Source of the DNA: Geomicrobium halophilum
GTDB lineage: Bacteria > Bacillota > Bacilli > Bacillales > Marinococcaceae
Reading direction: 5' to 3'
DNA: 64,000 nucleotides
NCBI RefSeq assembly: GCF_014207655.1
Contig: NZ_JACHHJ010000001.1
Coordinates: 1,512,037 to 1,576,036 of the forward strand
The notes below the pieces were generated by a model. That model was not told where the DNA came from, made no database searches, and was given only the letters and a program-made list of their open reading frames with translations. Below are positions 1-9,080 of this stretch, one piece after another (the stretch's first letter is position 1; every line of letters starts with the position of its first letter). The translations under genes and the position numbers were made by a program.

Positions 1-1027
1 CAAGTCGTGGCAAAGGGAAGGCTTTCACTTGGTTGGTCACAATGGTATCCAACTGTAAGGCTTTTAAAATTCCGCTCAACCTCACTTCTAGAAATCTTCC
101 TGCTTGATGAACGACGGTGTCAGTAACCTGATCAAGCAACGTAAAATCCACGTGCTCTGCCCAATCTTTTACAGGTTTATGGAGGATATCCTGAATGGGA
201 ACTTGTTGTGTAATGAGATGTACGATGTCCATACGGTATTTTTCAACCGTTTCCGCTGACAGAAATTCAGTAACTTCTTTTTGTAAAACTTTCTCATATT
301 CCTCGTGAAGTTTTGCCTCCAGCCAACGTTCGATATCTGTTGAGGTTAATGCTTCTACAACCTCAGGATACACTCGTTCAATCATTTTCTCTGTTCGCAC
401 CAAAGATCCTAACATTTGAATAATCGACCCACGACGGCGGATAAATGTTTCGACAATCGCTTTTATGTTAGCTTTTCCTTCTTCTGAGTATAAATAAATA
501 CGAAGCCGATGTAAAATCCAACGGGAAACTTCAGGGATAGCGTCTGTTCCTTTATGAATGATGGAATCTGGAACCACGTATGCGACAGGCTGATCTTGCC
601 ATTCTTGGAAATATTGATCAAGTCGGCGGGAAATGGCTGATTCGACTCTTTCCTCAACTCTCTCATCAATCGAGGACCAGGAACTATAGTGCTCAGCAAT
701 CTCCTGAATGGAGCGCTCTTCGCGTACCAGCCACCGTTTTCCCCCTTCTTTTACCCAAGCTTTCACCTCCTCTTGAAAAGCGCGCTCGGTTAAACGGCCT
801 TGAAGCCCTTCTACCGTTAACAAATGCTCCATGACCACCCTGCCTAAATGATGAGCGATCTCATCGTGTCGTTTTGGAATTAATCCTGGCGTAAAGGGAA
901 GTTTCCATGACCCGATATACATCGGTTTTCGCGGACGAAACAACATCGAAACAGCAATAATATTTGTCACAAATCCTATAAGGGCCGCCAATGCGACGGT
1001 AAACAGTAGTAATAACCAGCCATTCAT
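1..1027 (-). CDS. yheB: DUF445 family membrane protein (YheB-like), 3' end outside window
   Basis: The minus-strand frame is open from an ATG at 1027 to the window edge, about 342 residues without a stop. The product begins MNGWLLLLFTVALAALIGF, one hydrophobic N-terminal helix, followed by the LFRPRKPMYIGSWKLPFTPG segment typical of DUF445 proteins, then a long helical charged region. A GAGGAG ribosome site lies just upstream. B. subtilis YheB is the likely counterpart and, as here, lies near yheE and a SASP gene. The cellular role of DUF445 proteins is not established. The C-terminus, where a second membrane helix is expected, is cut off by the window. Confidence 0.85.
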   Translation of the reverse strand, partial: MNGWLLLLFTVALAALIGFVTNIIAVSMLFRPRKPMYIGSWKLPFTPGLIPKRHDEIAHHLGRVVMEHLLTVEGLQGRLTERAFQEEVKAWVKEGGKRWLVREERSIQEIAEHYSSWSSIDERVEERVESAISRRLDQYFQEWQDQPVAYVVPDSIIHKGTDAIPEVSRWILHRLRIYLYSEEGKANIKAIVETFIRRRGSIIQMLGSLVRTEKMIERVYPEVVEALTSTDIERWLEAKLHEEYEKVLQKEVTEFLSAETVEKYRMDIVHLITQQVPIQDILHKPVKDWAEHVDFTLLDQVTDTVVHQAGRFLEVRLSGILKALQLDTIVTNQVKAFPLPRL

Positions 1028-1092
1028 CTTCAAGACTCCTCATCTAAGACATACTTCCGTAGTCATGATACCATAAAGAAAGGATGGAGATC

Positions 1093-1341
1093 ATGAGAAG
1101 CAAGGGGGCCGACATCGTGCTTACGCATTTTCAATTTAAAACATTAAAAAACAACTGGATAAGTAAAAAATGGAAGGTATCTTTTTTTCATCAAGGAAAA
1201 CTTTGTGAGGGGATCTATTTACAGGATGGAACCATTGAATGGGAAAACAAGCCTAGTGTTGAACAGTTAGAAAAGGTGGAAATGCAAGTCCATGATTTAA
1301 TGCTGTATCATATCTATGAAGATCATGACCCCAATCAATAA
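1093..1341 (+). CDS. yheE: YheE-like DUF5342 family small protein
   Basis: An 82-residue soluble protein with a motif series FQFKTLKNNW, WKVSFFHQGKLCEGIYLQDG and a C-terminal HDLMLYHIYEDH helix. This resembles the YheE/DUF5342 family of Bacillus, whose function is unknown. An ATG at 1084 would add three residues, but AAAGG at 1079-1083 is better spaced for the ATG at 1093. It is divergent from the DUF445 gene and ends just before a bidirectional terminator, the same neighbourhood as yheB-yheE-sspB in B. subtilis. Confidence 0.7.
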   Translation: MRSKGADIVLTHFQFKTLKNNWISKKWKVSFFHQGKLCEGIYLQDGTIEWENKPSVEQLEKVEMQVHDLMLYHIYEDHDPNQ

Positions 1342-1361
1342 AGGAAAAGATGGATGACTGA

Positions 1362-1387
1362 AAAAAGGCAGCCGAAGCTGCCTTTTT
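1362..1387. terminator. bidirectional intrinsic terminator
   Basis: AAAAAGGCAGC and GCTGCCTTTTT form a perfect 11-bp stem with a CGAA loop. It carries T-runs on both strands and lies between the converging yheE-like and SASP genes, so it can serve both. Confidence 0.9.
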
Positions 1388-1403
1388 AGCCATCGTTATT
1401 CAA

Positions 1404-1610
1404 TTATTGTTGATAGCCGTTCATTTGCTGTTCAGCCATCTGTACTAAGCGTTTAGTGATCTCACCACCAACAGAGCCGTTGGAGCGGGAAGAAGCATCT
1501 CCGCTTAGCTGTACACCAAACTCCTGAGCAATCTCTGTTTTCATTTGATCGAGTGCTTGTTGTACCCCTGGTACAACTAGTTGGTTTGAGTTGTTGTTGT
1601 TGTTAGCCAA
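1404..1610 (-). CDS. sspB: alpha/beta-type small acid-soluble spore protein
   Basis: A 68-residue protein with the full SASP signature. It has an Asn-rich N-terminus, [20 protein letters not shown] with the germination protease site around TEIAQEFGV, and the second conserved block [20 protein letters not shown]. Such proteins coat DNA in the forespore, protect it from UV and heat, and are degraded at germination by GPR. It is most likely transcribed by sigma-G in the forespore, although I did not define a promoter. A good ribosome site (GGGAGGTG) precedes the start. The paralogue letter is a guess from synteny with yheE. Confidence 0.93.
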   Translation of the reverse strand: MANNNNNSNQLVVPGVQQALDQMKTEIAQEFGVQLSGDASSRSNGSVGGEITKRLVQMAEQQMNGYQQ

Positions 1611-1719
1611 TGTAATTCACCTCCCTGTCGCTTGGTAACTATAGTTTGTATCGAAAATCGAACTCTATCCTTTATTTATATTAGTAACTTCATCCAGTAT
1701 CTTATGTTAAAAACAAATC

Positions 1720-1756
1720 AAAGCTGGCATTGCCACCTCAGTGTAATGCCAGCTTT
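1720..1756. terminator. bidirectional terminator
   Basis: AAAGCTGGCATT and AATGCCAGCTTT form a perfect 12-bp stem between the SASP gene's upstream region and the end of the acyl-CoA ligase operon. On the minus strand it terminates the leftward operon. Confidence 0.85.
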
Positions 1757-1774
1757 ATTATCATAGGGAGCTTT

Positions 1775-3700
1775 TTACTGCAGATTTTCAATTTCCTTCA
1801 GCGTTTCTGGATTTTCCAAGGAGTCCAAATTTCCTGTTGATTTTCTTAAAAAGGCAGCTTTTAATACACGCCGCATCACCTTTGCATTTCGCGTCTTCGG
1901 TAAATCCTTGACAATATAAATGGAATGCGGACGTAACGCTTTCCCAAGATGATCGACGATCCTTCTCATTAAGGAGTGAACGAGGTTGTTATCGTCTTTA
2001 GAGACAACTACGAATGCGACAGGCACTTCCCCTTTCATTTCATCAGGAATACCTACGACCGCCGCCTCGACAACATCACTGTGATCAACGAGAATTGACT
2101 CCATTTCCGCTGGTCCCAAACGCTTCCCAGCAACATTAATAATATCGTCTGAACGTCCGGTTATCGTCCAGTATCCATCCTTGTCACGTTTCACCCAATC
2201 ACCATGTGTCCAAACATCGCTGTATTTTTCCCAATACGTTTTTTCGTATCGATCAGGATCGTTCCAAAATCCATTCGTCATTCCAACCCATGGTTTTTCA
2301 ATCACAAGTTCGCCAATTTCATCGTCGACTTCCTCTCCATGCTCATTATAAACATTTGCTGCCATCCCTAGCATGGAGGCATTAAACGTGACCGGCGAAA
2401 TCGGCTTAATGAGTACATTTGTTAGAATGCCGCCAGAAATTTCAGTACCGCCTGCATAGTTGATAATTGGAACTTGGCCTTTTCCTATCTTATAAAATAA
2501 CCATTTCCAAGGATCCGGATTCCATGGTTCACCGGTAGAAGCGATCGCCTTTAAATTGGGAAAAGAAACGGCCGGTACAGCTTCATCTCCATGACGCATC
2601 AATCCTTTAATTAGCGTAGGCGAGATCCCTAAATGAGTGAGTTTCTCCTCCCTTGTGACTTCCCAAAGCCGGCCGACATGAGGATAATCAGGCGATCCTT
2701 CATACATCACCATTGTGGCTCCGTTCACCAACGCGCCGAAAACGAGAAAAGGTCCCATCATCCAACCCATATCCGTTACCCAACAAACTCGGTCTCCCTG
2801 TTTCACATCCATACTAAATGCAGCATCAAAAGCTGCCTTTATTGGAAAACCGGCATGCGTGTGTACGGTTCCCTTCGGATTTCCAGTTGTACCTGACGTG
2901 TAAAGCAGCAGAAGGGGGGCATCAGGTTTCATTACCTCTGGTTCGCGCTCATTATGAAGTGGCGTTTGGAGCGAAGACCAAGATATGAATCCTTCCCCTT
3001 CCACCTTAGATTCCAAGCGTGGGACAACAACCACGTGCTGAATAGATGGAGATAACTCTGCAGCTTTTGAAGCCTCCTTTTGCATGTGAACGGTTTTCCC
3101 CCGTCGATAAAAGCCATCAGCTGTAATCAGTATTTTTGCTTCTGATGCCTTAAGACGTGTAGCAACCGCTTCTGCTCCGTAACCTGAGAATGTTGGTACT
3201 ACGATGGCTCCCAATTTTGCAGCTGCCAGGATGGTAATAACGGTTTCTGGAATCATTGGCAAGTATACACCAATTACATCCCCTTTTTGGATGCCCTTTG
3301 ACTGCAGGCCGCTGGCACACGTGCGACAAGCTTCTTCCAGTTCCTTAAACGTATAGGTCCTGATTTCCCCTTTTTCACCTACCCAATGGATGGCCGTTAT
3401 ATGGCGGGAAGCTTCAATTTCTGCCCATTTTGTCACGACACTTTCATAAATATTTATCTGGCCCCCAGAATACCATTTCGGCCATTTCACGCCAGCTGTG
3501 AAGTCTGCAGCTGTTTTATATGGTTTCCTCCAAACGATCCCGAGAGCCTTTTCCAATTCTTCGGAAAACCAGTTGACGTCGTTAATGGAAGCTTGATATA
3601 AGGATTCGTAAGACTCAAATCCCAATTGCTTCATCCATTGATACAAACGCGTATGCTCACTTGTTTCAGGATTTGGATACCATATCATTTCGTCCCTCAT
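1775..3700 (-). CDS. AMP-forming acyl-CoA synthetase (acetyl-CoA synthetase-like)
   Basis: A 641-residue ANL-superfamily ligase that activates a carboxylic acid to its acyl-AMP and then the CoA thioester. It has an N-terminal acetyl-CoA synthetase-type extension, the P-loop YTSGTTGNPKGTVHTH in the middle, the adenylate motif STGEPWNP, the hinge motif TGRSDDIINVAGKRL and a C-terminal KTRNAKVMRR with the catalytic Lys. It is last in the leftward branched-acid operon. Its length and N-terminal extension resemble acetyl-CoA synthetases more than the shorter B. subtilis YngI, so acetoacetate, acetate or a short branched acid are all possible substrates. The start is preceded by GGGGGTGAT. Confidence 0.88.
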   Translation of the reverse strand: MRDEMIWYPNPETSEHTRLYQWMKQLGFESYESLYQASINDVNWFSEELEKALGIVWRKPYKTAADFTAGVKWPKWYSGGQINIYESVVTKWAEIEASRHITAIHWVGEKGEIRTYTFKELEEACRTCASGLQSKGIQKGDVIGVYLPMIPETVITILAAAKLGAIVVPTFSGYGAEAVATRLKASEAKILITADGFYRRGKTVHMQKEASKAAELSPSIQHVVVVPRLESKVEGEGFISWSSLQTPLHNEREPEVMKPDAPLLLLYTSGTTGNPKGTVHTHAGFPIKAAFDAAFSMDVKQGDRVCWVTDMGWMMGPFLVFGALVNGATMVMYEGSPDYPHVGRLWEVTREEKLTHLGISPTLIKGLMRHGDEAVPAVSFPNLKAIASTGEPWNPDPWKWLFYKIGKGQVPIINYAGGTEISGGILTNVLIKPISPVTFNASMLGMAANVYNEHGEEVDDEIGELVIEKPWVGMTNGFWNDPDRYEKTYWEKYSDVWTHGDWVKRDKDGYWTITGRSDDIINVAGKRLGPAEMESILVDHSDVVEAAVVGIPDEMKGEVPVAFVVVSKDDNNLVHSLMRRIVDHLGKALRPHSIYIVKDLPKTRNAKVMRRVLKAAFLRKSTGNLDSLENPETLKEIENLQ

Positions 3701-3751
3701 CTCATCACCCCCATTATTCGTTAAATCACAGCGTTTCTATCCATCGGTCCG

Positions 3752-5284
3752 TTACACAGGATCAACGCTGTGCTTTTTAGCAGGCGGCAATATTTTTTTC
3801 TGTCTGTAAATGTTAAATCGCGAGACGAGTACTTGCCTTAGATCTTCAGGCTCGACAATATCATCGATGACGAGTTCAGATCCTAAACGGTAGATATCAA
3901 TGTTTTCTTGGTACTCTTTACGTTTTTCAGCAATATAAGCTGCCCTTTCCTCTTCAGGGAGGCTTGCAATTTTATTGGCATACACCGCATTTACCGCTGC
4001 TTCCGGACCCATGACAGCAATTTGTGCGCTCGGCAGCGCCACACAATAATCCGGCTCAAACGCTGGACCAGCCATTGCATACAGACCTGCACCATAAGCC
4101 TTACGGACGATAACGGAGATTTTCGGCACCGTCGTGCTTGCCATTGCTGAGATCATTTTCGCCCCGTGGCGGATGATGCCCGCACGTTCCACTTTTGTTC
4201 CGATCATAAATCCAGGGACATCTGCCAAAAATAACAATGGGATGTTAAAAGCATCACAAAGATTAATAAAGCGAGCGGCTTTATCCGCAGAGTCGTGAAA
4301 GAGCACACCGCCTTTAGCTTTAGGTTGATTGGCAACGATACCAACCACCTCACCATCCATCCTGGCCAATGCCGTAATGATCTCAGGTGCGAAGAGCTTC
4401 TTCATTTCAAATAGGCTGCCATCATCAATGATATGTTTGATAAAGGTGTACATATCAAAAGGAGCATTTTGATTTTTTGGGAGGAGGTCCGCTAATTCCC
4501 GATCTCCAATTTCTGGTGCCTTGGGAGGCTCTGAAGCAGGCTTTTCACGAAAATGTTCCGGAAAATAGGAAATATATTGACGAGCTTTGAGAATGGCATC
4601 ATCTTCATCTGCAGCAAGAACATCTCCACAACCGGAGACACTGCAGTGCATGTGCGCCCCTCCCATTTCTTCCAAACTGACATTTTCGCCAATCACCATC
4701 TCCGCCATGCGCGGTGATCCTAAATACATCGATGCGTTTTTATCAACCATCATTACGACATCACAAAATGCTGGGATGTACGCCCCTCCAGCAGCAGACG
4801 GTCCGAATAACAGACATACTTGTGGAATTTGACCGGAGAGACGAACCTGGTTATGGAAAATTCGGCCGGCCCCGCGGCGCCCTGGAAACATGTCAATCTG
4901 ATCAGTAATACGTGCGCCGGCAGAATCAACTAGATAAAAAATCGGGCACTGGAGGTTTTCAGCCTGCTCCTGAATCCGAATGATTTTTTCGACGGTACGC
5001 GCTCCCCATGACCCCGCCTTTACTGTAGAGTCATTGGCCATAAAACAGACTTGCTGCCCGTGAATATGACCGATACCAGTAACTACGCCATCTGCAGGCA
5101 GGTCATCAGCCATGACGTTGGCAAATTTACCATCTTCAAGCATAAAATCGTTTTCGTCGAGCAATAGACGTAACCGTTCACGGACGAATTTTTTCCCTTT
5201 TTCCGCGTTCTTATTGTGATTGCGCTCCGCCCCGCCTTGTTCTATCGTTTTCACAATGCTTTCGTGATCGTTTCTATTTGTCAT
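3752..5284 (-). CDS. yngE: acyl-CoA carboxylase carboxyltransferase subunit (YngE-like)
   Basis: A 510-residue carboxyltransferase that moves CO2 from biotin to an acyl-CoA, most likely 3-methylcrotonyl-CoA given its neighbours. It shows both crotonase-like halves: CFMANDSTVKAGSWG and FGPSAAGGAYIPAFCD in the N-terminal half, and GVLFHDSADKAARFI with ADVPGFMIGTKVER in the C-terminal half. The ATG at 5284 has GGAGG eight bases upstream. An ATG at 5299 is in frame but would place that site inside the gene. It overlaps or abuts the enoyl-CoA hydratase stop, consistent with translational coupling. Confidence 0.93.
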   Translation of the reverse strand: MTNRNDHESIVKTIEQGGAERNHNKNAEKGKKFVRERLRLLLDENDFMLEDGKFANVMADDLPADGVVTGIGHIHGQQVCFMANDSTVKAGSWGARTVEKIIRIQEQAENLQCPIFYLVDSAGARITDQIDMFPGRRGAGRIFHNQVRLSGQIPQVCLLFGPSAAGGAYIPAFCDVVMMVDKNASMYLGSPRMAEMVIGENVSLEEMGGAHMHCSVSGCGDVLAADEDDAILKARQYISYFPEHFREKPASEPPKAPEIGDRELADLLPKNQNAPFDMYTFIKHIIDDGSLFEMKKLFAPEIITALARMDGEVVGIVANQPKAKGGVLFHDSADKAARFINLCDAFNIPLLFLADVPGFMIGTKVERAGIIRHGAKMISAMASTTVPKISVIVRKAYGAGLYAMAGPAFEPDYCVALPSAQIAVMGPEAAVNAVYANKIASLPEEERAAYIAEKRKEYQENIDIYRLGSELVIDDIVEPEDLRQVLVSRFNIYRQKKILPPAKKHSVDPV

Positions 5285-5295
5285 AGCAACCTCCA

Positions 5296-6078
5296 TCACT
5301 CGCCCTTATACACAGGCGATCGTTTCTCTTTAAAGGCACGAATGCCTTCTAAACGATCGTTTGTAGGTACTGTTTTTTGATAGGCTTTTGTTTCAATTTC
5401 CAAACCAGCCTGAATATTCGTTTCCAAGCCATCATCAATCGCTCGTTTTGCTTGACGCAAGGCTAATGGTCCGTTTTTGCCAAGTTTCTTTGCAAAAGCA
5501 AGCGCCTCTTCTTCTACCCTCTCGATAGATGTGCAGAACTCCAGCAGCCCAAGCCCATGTGCTTGTTCACCTGTAAGCATTTCCGCGGTATAAATAAGGT
5601 TTTTTGCATTTCCCGGTCCGATCAAACGTGCTAGCCTTTGCGTCCCGCCTGCTCCTGGAATGATCGCAAGAGAGGTTTCTGGTAGCCCATATTTGCTTTC
5701 ATGAGCCCCGATTCGAATATCGCAGGCAAGTGCAAGCTCAAGGCCACCGCCAAGAGCACTGCCGTTTAATGCGCCAATGACAGGTTGAGGTAAAGATGCA
5801 ACCGCGTTCACCGTTTCTTTTATATGAGCAACGGCAGCGATGACTTCTTCTTCATTCATTCCCGCCCGTTCTTTCAAATCGGCCCCCGCACTGAACATAC
5901 GATTTCCAGCAGCTGTTAAAATGACCACATGGGTATTTCCATCTTCCTTGATGCTTTGGAGTTTATCAGCTAGTGCTTCAAGGAGCTCCTGGGATAATGC
6001 ATTAGCAGCTTCGGGACGATTGATTCGAAGACGAGTGATTCCGCCTTCCAACTGTTCACATTGAATCCATGCGCTCAT
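5296..6078 (-). CDS. yngF: enoyl-CoA hydratase family protein, probable methylglutaconyl-CoA hydratase
   Basis: A 260-residue crotonase-fold protein. The oxyanion-hole segment FSAGADLKER and the LNGSALGGGLELALACDIRIG block with its downstream glutamate region GLPETSLAIIPGAGGTQRL are intact. In the yng/liu pathway it hydrates 3-methylglutaconyl-CoA to HMG-CoA. It lies between the carboxyltransferase and the biotin carrier. Only 15 bases separate it from the carrier gene, leaving no room for the HMG-CoA lyase gene that sits at this place in B. subtilis. The ribosome site is GAGGGAGG. Confidence 0.9.
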   Translation of the reverse strand: MSAWIQCEQLEGGITRLRINRPEAANALSQELLEALADKLQSIKEDGNTHVVILTAAGNRMFSAGADLKERAGMNEEEVIAAVAHIKETVNAVASLPQPVIGALNGSALGGGLELALACDIRIGAHESKYGLPETSLAIIPGAGGTQRLARLIGPGNAKNLIYTAEMLTGEQAHGLGLLEFCTSIERVEEEALAFAKKLGKNGPLALRQAKRAIDDGLETNIQAGLEIETKAYQKTVPTNDRLEGIRAFKEKRSPVYKGE

Positions 6079-6093
6079 GAATAACCTCCCTCT

Positions 6094-6306
6094 CTATTCG
6101 ATTTCGAATAAAGCATCGCCTTCATTGACAAATTCCCCTTCTTCTTTTAAAACAGCTTTTATTTCGCCACCTGTTTCTGATTCTACCGGAATCTCCATCT
6201 TCATGGATTCCAAAATCGCCACTTCTTCACCCGTCTCTACTTTGTCTCCAATTTGTTTCAGTACCTTCCATAAATTCCCCGCCATGCTAGCTTCAATTTT
6301 TGTCAT
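6094..6306 (-). CDS. yngHB: biotin/lipoyl attachment protein, carboxylase carrier
   Basis: A 70-residue stand-alone biotin carrier. It has the AILESMKMEIPV motif, with the biotinylated lysine at about residue 36, and the flanking glycines of the flattened beta-barrel. It shuttles carboxy-biotin between the biotin carboxylase encoded upstream and the carboxyltransferase encoded downstream. Separate carrier and carboxylase genes are also the arrangement in the B. subtilis yng operon. A GGGGAGTG ribosome site precedes it. Confidence 0.93.
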   Translation of the reverse strand: MTKIEASMAGNLWKVLKQIGDKVETGEEVAILESMKMEIPVESETGGEIKAVLKEEGEFVNEGDALFEIE

Positions 6307-6330
6307 GATGTTTTCACTCCCCGTGCAAAT

Positions 6331-7662
6331 TTAGAAATGTTCTTTTACAAAATTCGTCGTTACTTGTCCGTTTACAACCTTCGGGTGTCGTGTAATTTCC
6401 TGTAAAAAAGGAATATTGGTACGAATCCCCTGTATATTACATTCGTCTAGCGCCTGTCTAAGTCCTGCTATCGCCTCCGCACGTGTCTCACCAATACCGA
6501 TCAATTTTGCAAGCATCGGATCATAAAAAGGGGTGACTTCTGTGCCGGAACGAACGCCGGTGTCCAGTCGAATATGTTCTCCTTCAGGGACATCGAAAAC
6601 TTCAATTGTCCCCGGGGAAGGGAAAAAGGTCTTTGGATCTTCTGCATATATTCTAGCTTCGATGGCATAGCCCTGCCAATCAACCTCTGATTGCTGAACG
6701 GAAAGGGCTTCTCCCGCTCCCACATGTAACTGTTCCTGAACAATATCTATATTCGTTACCACTTCGGTGACGGGATGTTCGACTTGAAGCCTCGTATTCA
6801 TTTCCAGAAAATAAAATTCATCCTCTTCCACTAAAAATTCAAGCGTTCCCGCGCTTTCGTATTGTAACGATTTCGCCGCTTGAATGGCAGCGTGGCGTAA
6901 CTGTTGCCGTAACCCTTCCGAGAGACCGGTGGCCGGTGCTTCTTCCAGCACTTTTTGATGCCGCCGCTGAATCGAGCAATCTCTCTCTCCAAGGTGAATC
7001 ACATTTCCATAAGTATCACCAAGGACCTGGACTTCAATATGGCGCGGGGATTCTAACGCTTTCTCAATATACAGGGAGCCTGAACCAAAATAATTCGCCG
7101 CCCGGCGTTGATTGCTAGAAAACGCTTTCTTTAACGCTTCTGCGTCTTGCGCTATTTCCATACCAATCCCGCCACCGCCAGCTGCAGCTTTTACCATGAC
7201 CGGGTATCCGATGCTTTCTGCAAAGGAGACGGCTTCATCTGCACTGGAAACCGGTCCATCTGAACCCGGAACAACCGGTACCCCCGCCGCTTGCATCTGT
7301 TTTCGTGCCGCAACCTTATCCCCCATAATCGAAAGCGTTTCCGGTTTTGGCCCAATAAAGGTAATACCCTCTTCACGACACCTGCGACAAAAATCAGCGT
7401 TTTCTGATAGAAATCCATATCCCGGATGAATGGCATCAACCTTTGCCTTTTTGGCTATATAGAGTACCTTCTCCATATTGAGGTAGCTGTCTGTGGCTTT
7501 CGCCGCACCTGCCTCGAAGGCTTCATCGGCCTGTTCTACATGCAAAGCATGACGATCAGCTTCTGAATAAATAGCAACGGTTTGTACTCCAAGTGATTGA
7601 CAGCTGCGAATAATACGACAGGCAATTTCTCCGCGATTAGCGATCAATACTTTATTGAACAT
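6331..7662 (-). CDS. yngH: biotin carboxylase subunit of acyl-CoA carboxylase
   Basis: A 443-residue ATP-grasp enzyme that carboxylates biotin using ATP and bicarbonate. Visible signatures are KVLIANRGEIACRIIRSC at the N-terminus, HPGYGFLSENADF, the glycine-rich KAAAGGGGIGM loop (family norm is GGGGKGM, so an Ile replaces the usual Lys), SIQRRHQKVLEEAP and EMNTRLQVEHPVTE with the catalytic region. The length matches AccC-type subunits. It is second in the leftward operon, 13 bases after the acyl-CoA dehydrogenase, with ribosome site AGGAGG. The K-to-I change in the ATP-binding loop deserves a check. Confidence 0.93.
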   Translation of the reverse strand: MFNKVLIANRGEIACRIIRSCQSLGVQTVAIYSEADRHALHVEQADEAFEAGAAKATDSYLNMEKVLYIAKKAKVDAIHPGYGFLSENADFCRRCREEGITFIGPKPETLSIMGDKVAARKQMQAAGVPVVPGSDGPVSSADEAVSFAESIGYPVMVKAAAGGGGIGMEIAQDAEALKKAFSSNQRRAANYFGSGSLYIEKALESPRHIEVQVLGDTYGNVIHLGERDCSIQRRHQKVLEEAPATGLSEGLRQQLRHAAIQAAKSLQYESAGTLEFLVEEDEFYFLEMNTRLQVEHPVTEVVTNIDIVQEQLHVGAGEALSVQQSEVDWQGYAIEARIYAEDPKTFFPSPGTIEVFDVPEGEHIRLDTGVRSGTEVTPFYDPMLAKLIGIGETRAEAIAGLRQALDECNIQGIRTNIPFLQEITRHPKVVNGQVTTNFVKEHF

Positions 7663-7674
7663 GTAAGCGTCCTC

Positions 7675-8820
7675 CTAAAAACAGCCAATTTCTCTAGCAA
7701 TGACCATGCGTTGAATTTCTGATGTCCCTTCACCGATCTCCATCAATTTCGTATCTCTTAACATTCGTTCAATTCCAAATTCTCTCATATAGCCATACCC
7801 CCCATGGATTTGCAGTGCCTGATTGCAAACTCTGGTGGCCATTTCTGAAGAAAATAACTTGGCGTACGCTGCTTCTTTTTTGAACGGTCGATTCTGATCC
7901 TTAAGCCATGCTGCTTTATGAACGCTTGTTCTTGCGAGGTCGATTTCCATCGCCATGTCCGCTAACTTAAATTGAATGGCTTGAAATTTCCCGATGTTTT
8001 CACCGAATTGCTTTCGTTCGTTAGCATAGGCAAGCGCCTTTTGATAGGCTGCTTCTGCAATACCAACGGCCAAAGCCCCGATTGATATTCGTCCTCCATC
8101 AAGTGTATGAAGAAACTGTCCAAAACCTTTATCAGGATCGCCAAGAATATTTTCCTTTGGTACTTCAACGTCATTTAGCACAAGCTCTGTTGTATTCGAA
8201 CCGCGCACCCCCATTTTTTCATAGGGGGATGTGATTTTGAACCCGGGTGAATCAGTCGGAACAATAAATGCGGAGATAATGTTTTTCCCGTTTTTCTTTT
8301 GACCGTTTACCGCTGTAATCGTGACCGCTTGGGCGTATGATGCATTTGTAATCCAACATTTTTCTCCGTTGATCACGTAACGATCCCCTTTAAGGACAGC
8401 TGTCGTTTTCGTACCGCCCGCATCAGAGCCGGCATTTGGTTCCGTCAAACCGAATGATCCTAACGTATCCCCCTTTGCAATCGGAACTAAAAATGTTTCT
8501 TTTTGCTTTTCCGTACCAAAATTAGCTAAAGGACCAGCACCAAGGGATACGGAAGCTGCATAACTTAACCCTGTACCTCCGCATGCTTTGCCAATTTCTT
8601 CGACAGCTAGTGCATAAGAAATCGTATCTGCACCTGCACCGCCATATTTTTCGGAAATCGGGAGTCCTAACAGCCCAAGTGACCCCATTTTTTCAAACGT
8701 TTCCTTTGGAAAACGATCATTTCGATCCACCTCATCGGCGATCGGGGCTACCTCTGTTTCCGCAAAATCCCGGACCATATCTCTGATCATACGCTGTTCT
8801 CTTGTTAATTCAAAGTCCAT
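7675..8820 (-). CDS. yngJ: acyl-CoA dehydrogenase, probable isovaleryl- or short-chain acyl-CoA oxidation
   Basis: A 381-residue flavoenzyme and first gene of the leftward operon. It introduces the alpha-beta double bond of an acyl-CoA and passes electrons to ETF. Both family signatures are present: GSFGLTEPNAGSDAGGTKTTA in the first half and QIHGGYGYMREFGIERMLRD near the end. The putative catalytic Glu is in IGEGTSEIQR, the placement found in short/medium-chain enzymes and not the isovaleryl-CoA dehydrogenase position. A GGGGGAAAGG site lies just before the ATG, and an inverted-repeat operator candidate sits 20-40 bases upstream. Confidence 0.93.
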   Translation of the reverse strand: MDFELTREQRMIRDMVRDFAETEVAPIADEVDRNDRFPKETFEKMGSLGLLGLPISEKYGGAGADTISYALAVEEIGKACGGTGLSYAASVSLGAGPLANFGTEKQKETFLVPIAKGDTLGSFGLTEPNAGSDAGGTKTTAVLKGDRYVINGEKCWITNASYAQAVTITAVNGQKKNGKNIISAFIVPTDSPGFKITSPYEKMGVRGSNTTELVLNDVEVPKENILGDPDKGFGQFLHTLDGGRISIGALAVGIAEAAYQKALAYANERKQFGENIGKFQAIQFKLADMAMEIDLARTSVHKAAWLKDQNRPFKKEAAYAKLFSSEMATRVCNQALQIHGGYGYMREFGIERMLRDTKLMEIGEGTSEIQRMVIAREIGCF

Positions 8821-8840
8821 ACCTTTCCCCCTTAATAAAG

Positions 8841-8862
8841 ACTGAGCAAGCGCTCAATCAGT
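8841..8862 (-). promoter_or_regulatory. candidate TetR-family operator upstream of the acyl-CoA degradation operon
   Basis: The bases TGAGC-AAGC-GCTCA form an inverted repeat, enlarged by ACTGA and TCAGT on either side. It lies between the operon start codon and a weak sigma-A-like -10 (TATTAT on the minus strand near 8895). Similar palindromes precede fatty-acid and branched-acid operons controlled by TetR-type regulators. No such regulator is in this window, so its owner is unknown. Confidence 0.45.
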
Positions 8863-9022
8863 TAACTGAAATCGCTTACATCAAGCGTACTATAATAAAT
8901 GGTATCCGTCCAGGTTTAAATGGAAAAAAACAACTTATTTACCTAAAATCTTAAATGTTGTTCTAGTGTAGAAAAGGGAATCATATGGTCTGAAATCAAT
9001 CACTGAGTTTGTGCTTTTTATA

Positions 9023-9031
9023 TGGTATAAT
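9023..9031 (+). promoter_or_regulatory. extended -10 promoter for the LemA-like gene
   Basis: TGGTATAAT is a perfect -10 with an extended TGn. No good -35 is visible at 16-18 bases upstream. The LemA-like start is about 50 bases downstream. Confidence 0.55.
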
Positions 9032-9080
9032 TTGATAAAGAGTCCTATAGATAACTTTAGAGAAGGGAGGTTCCCTTGTC

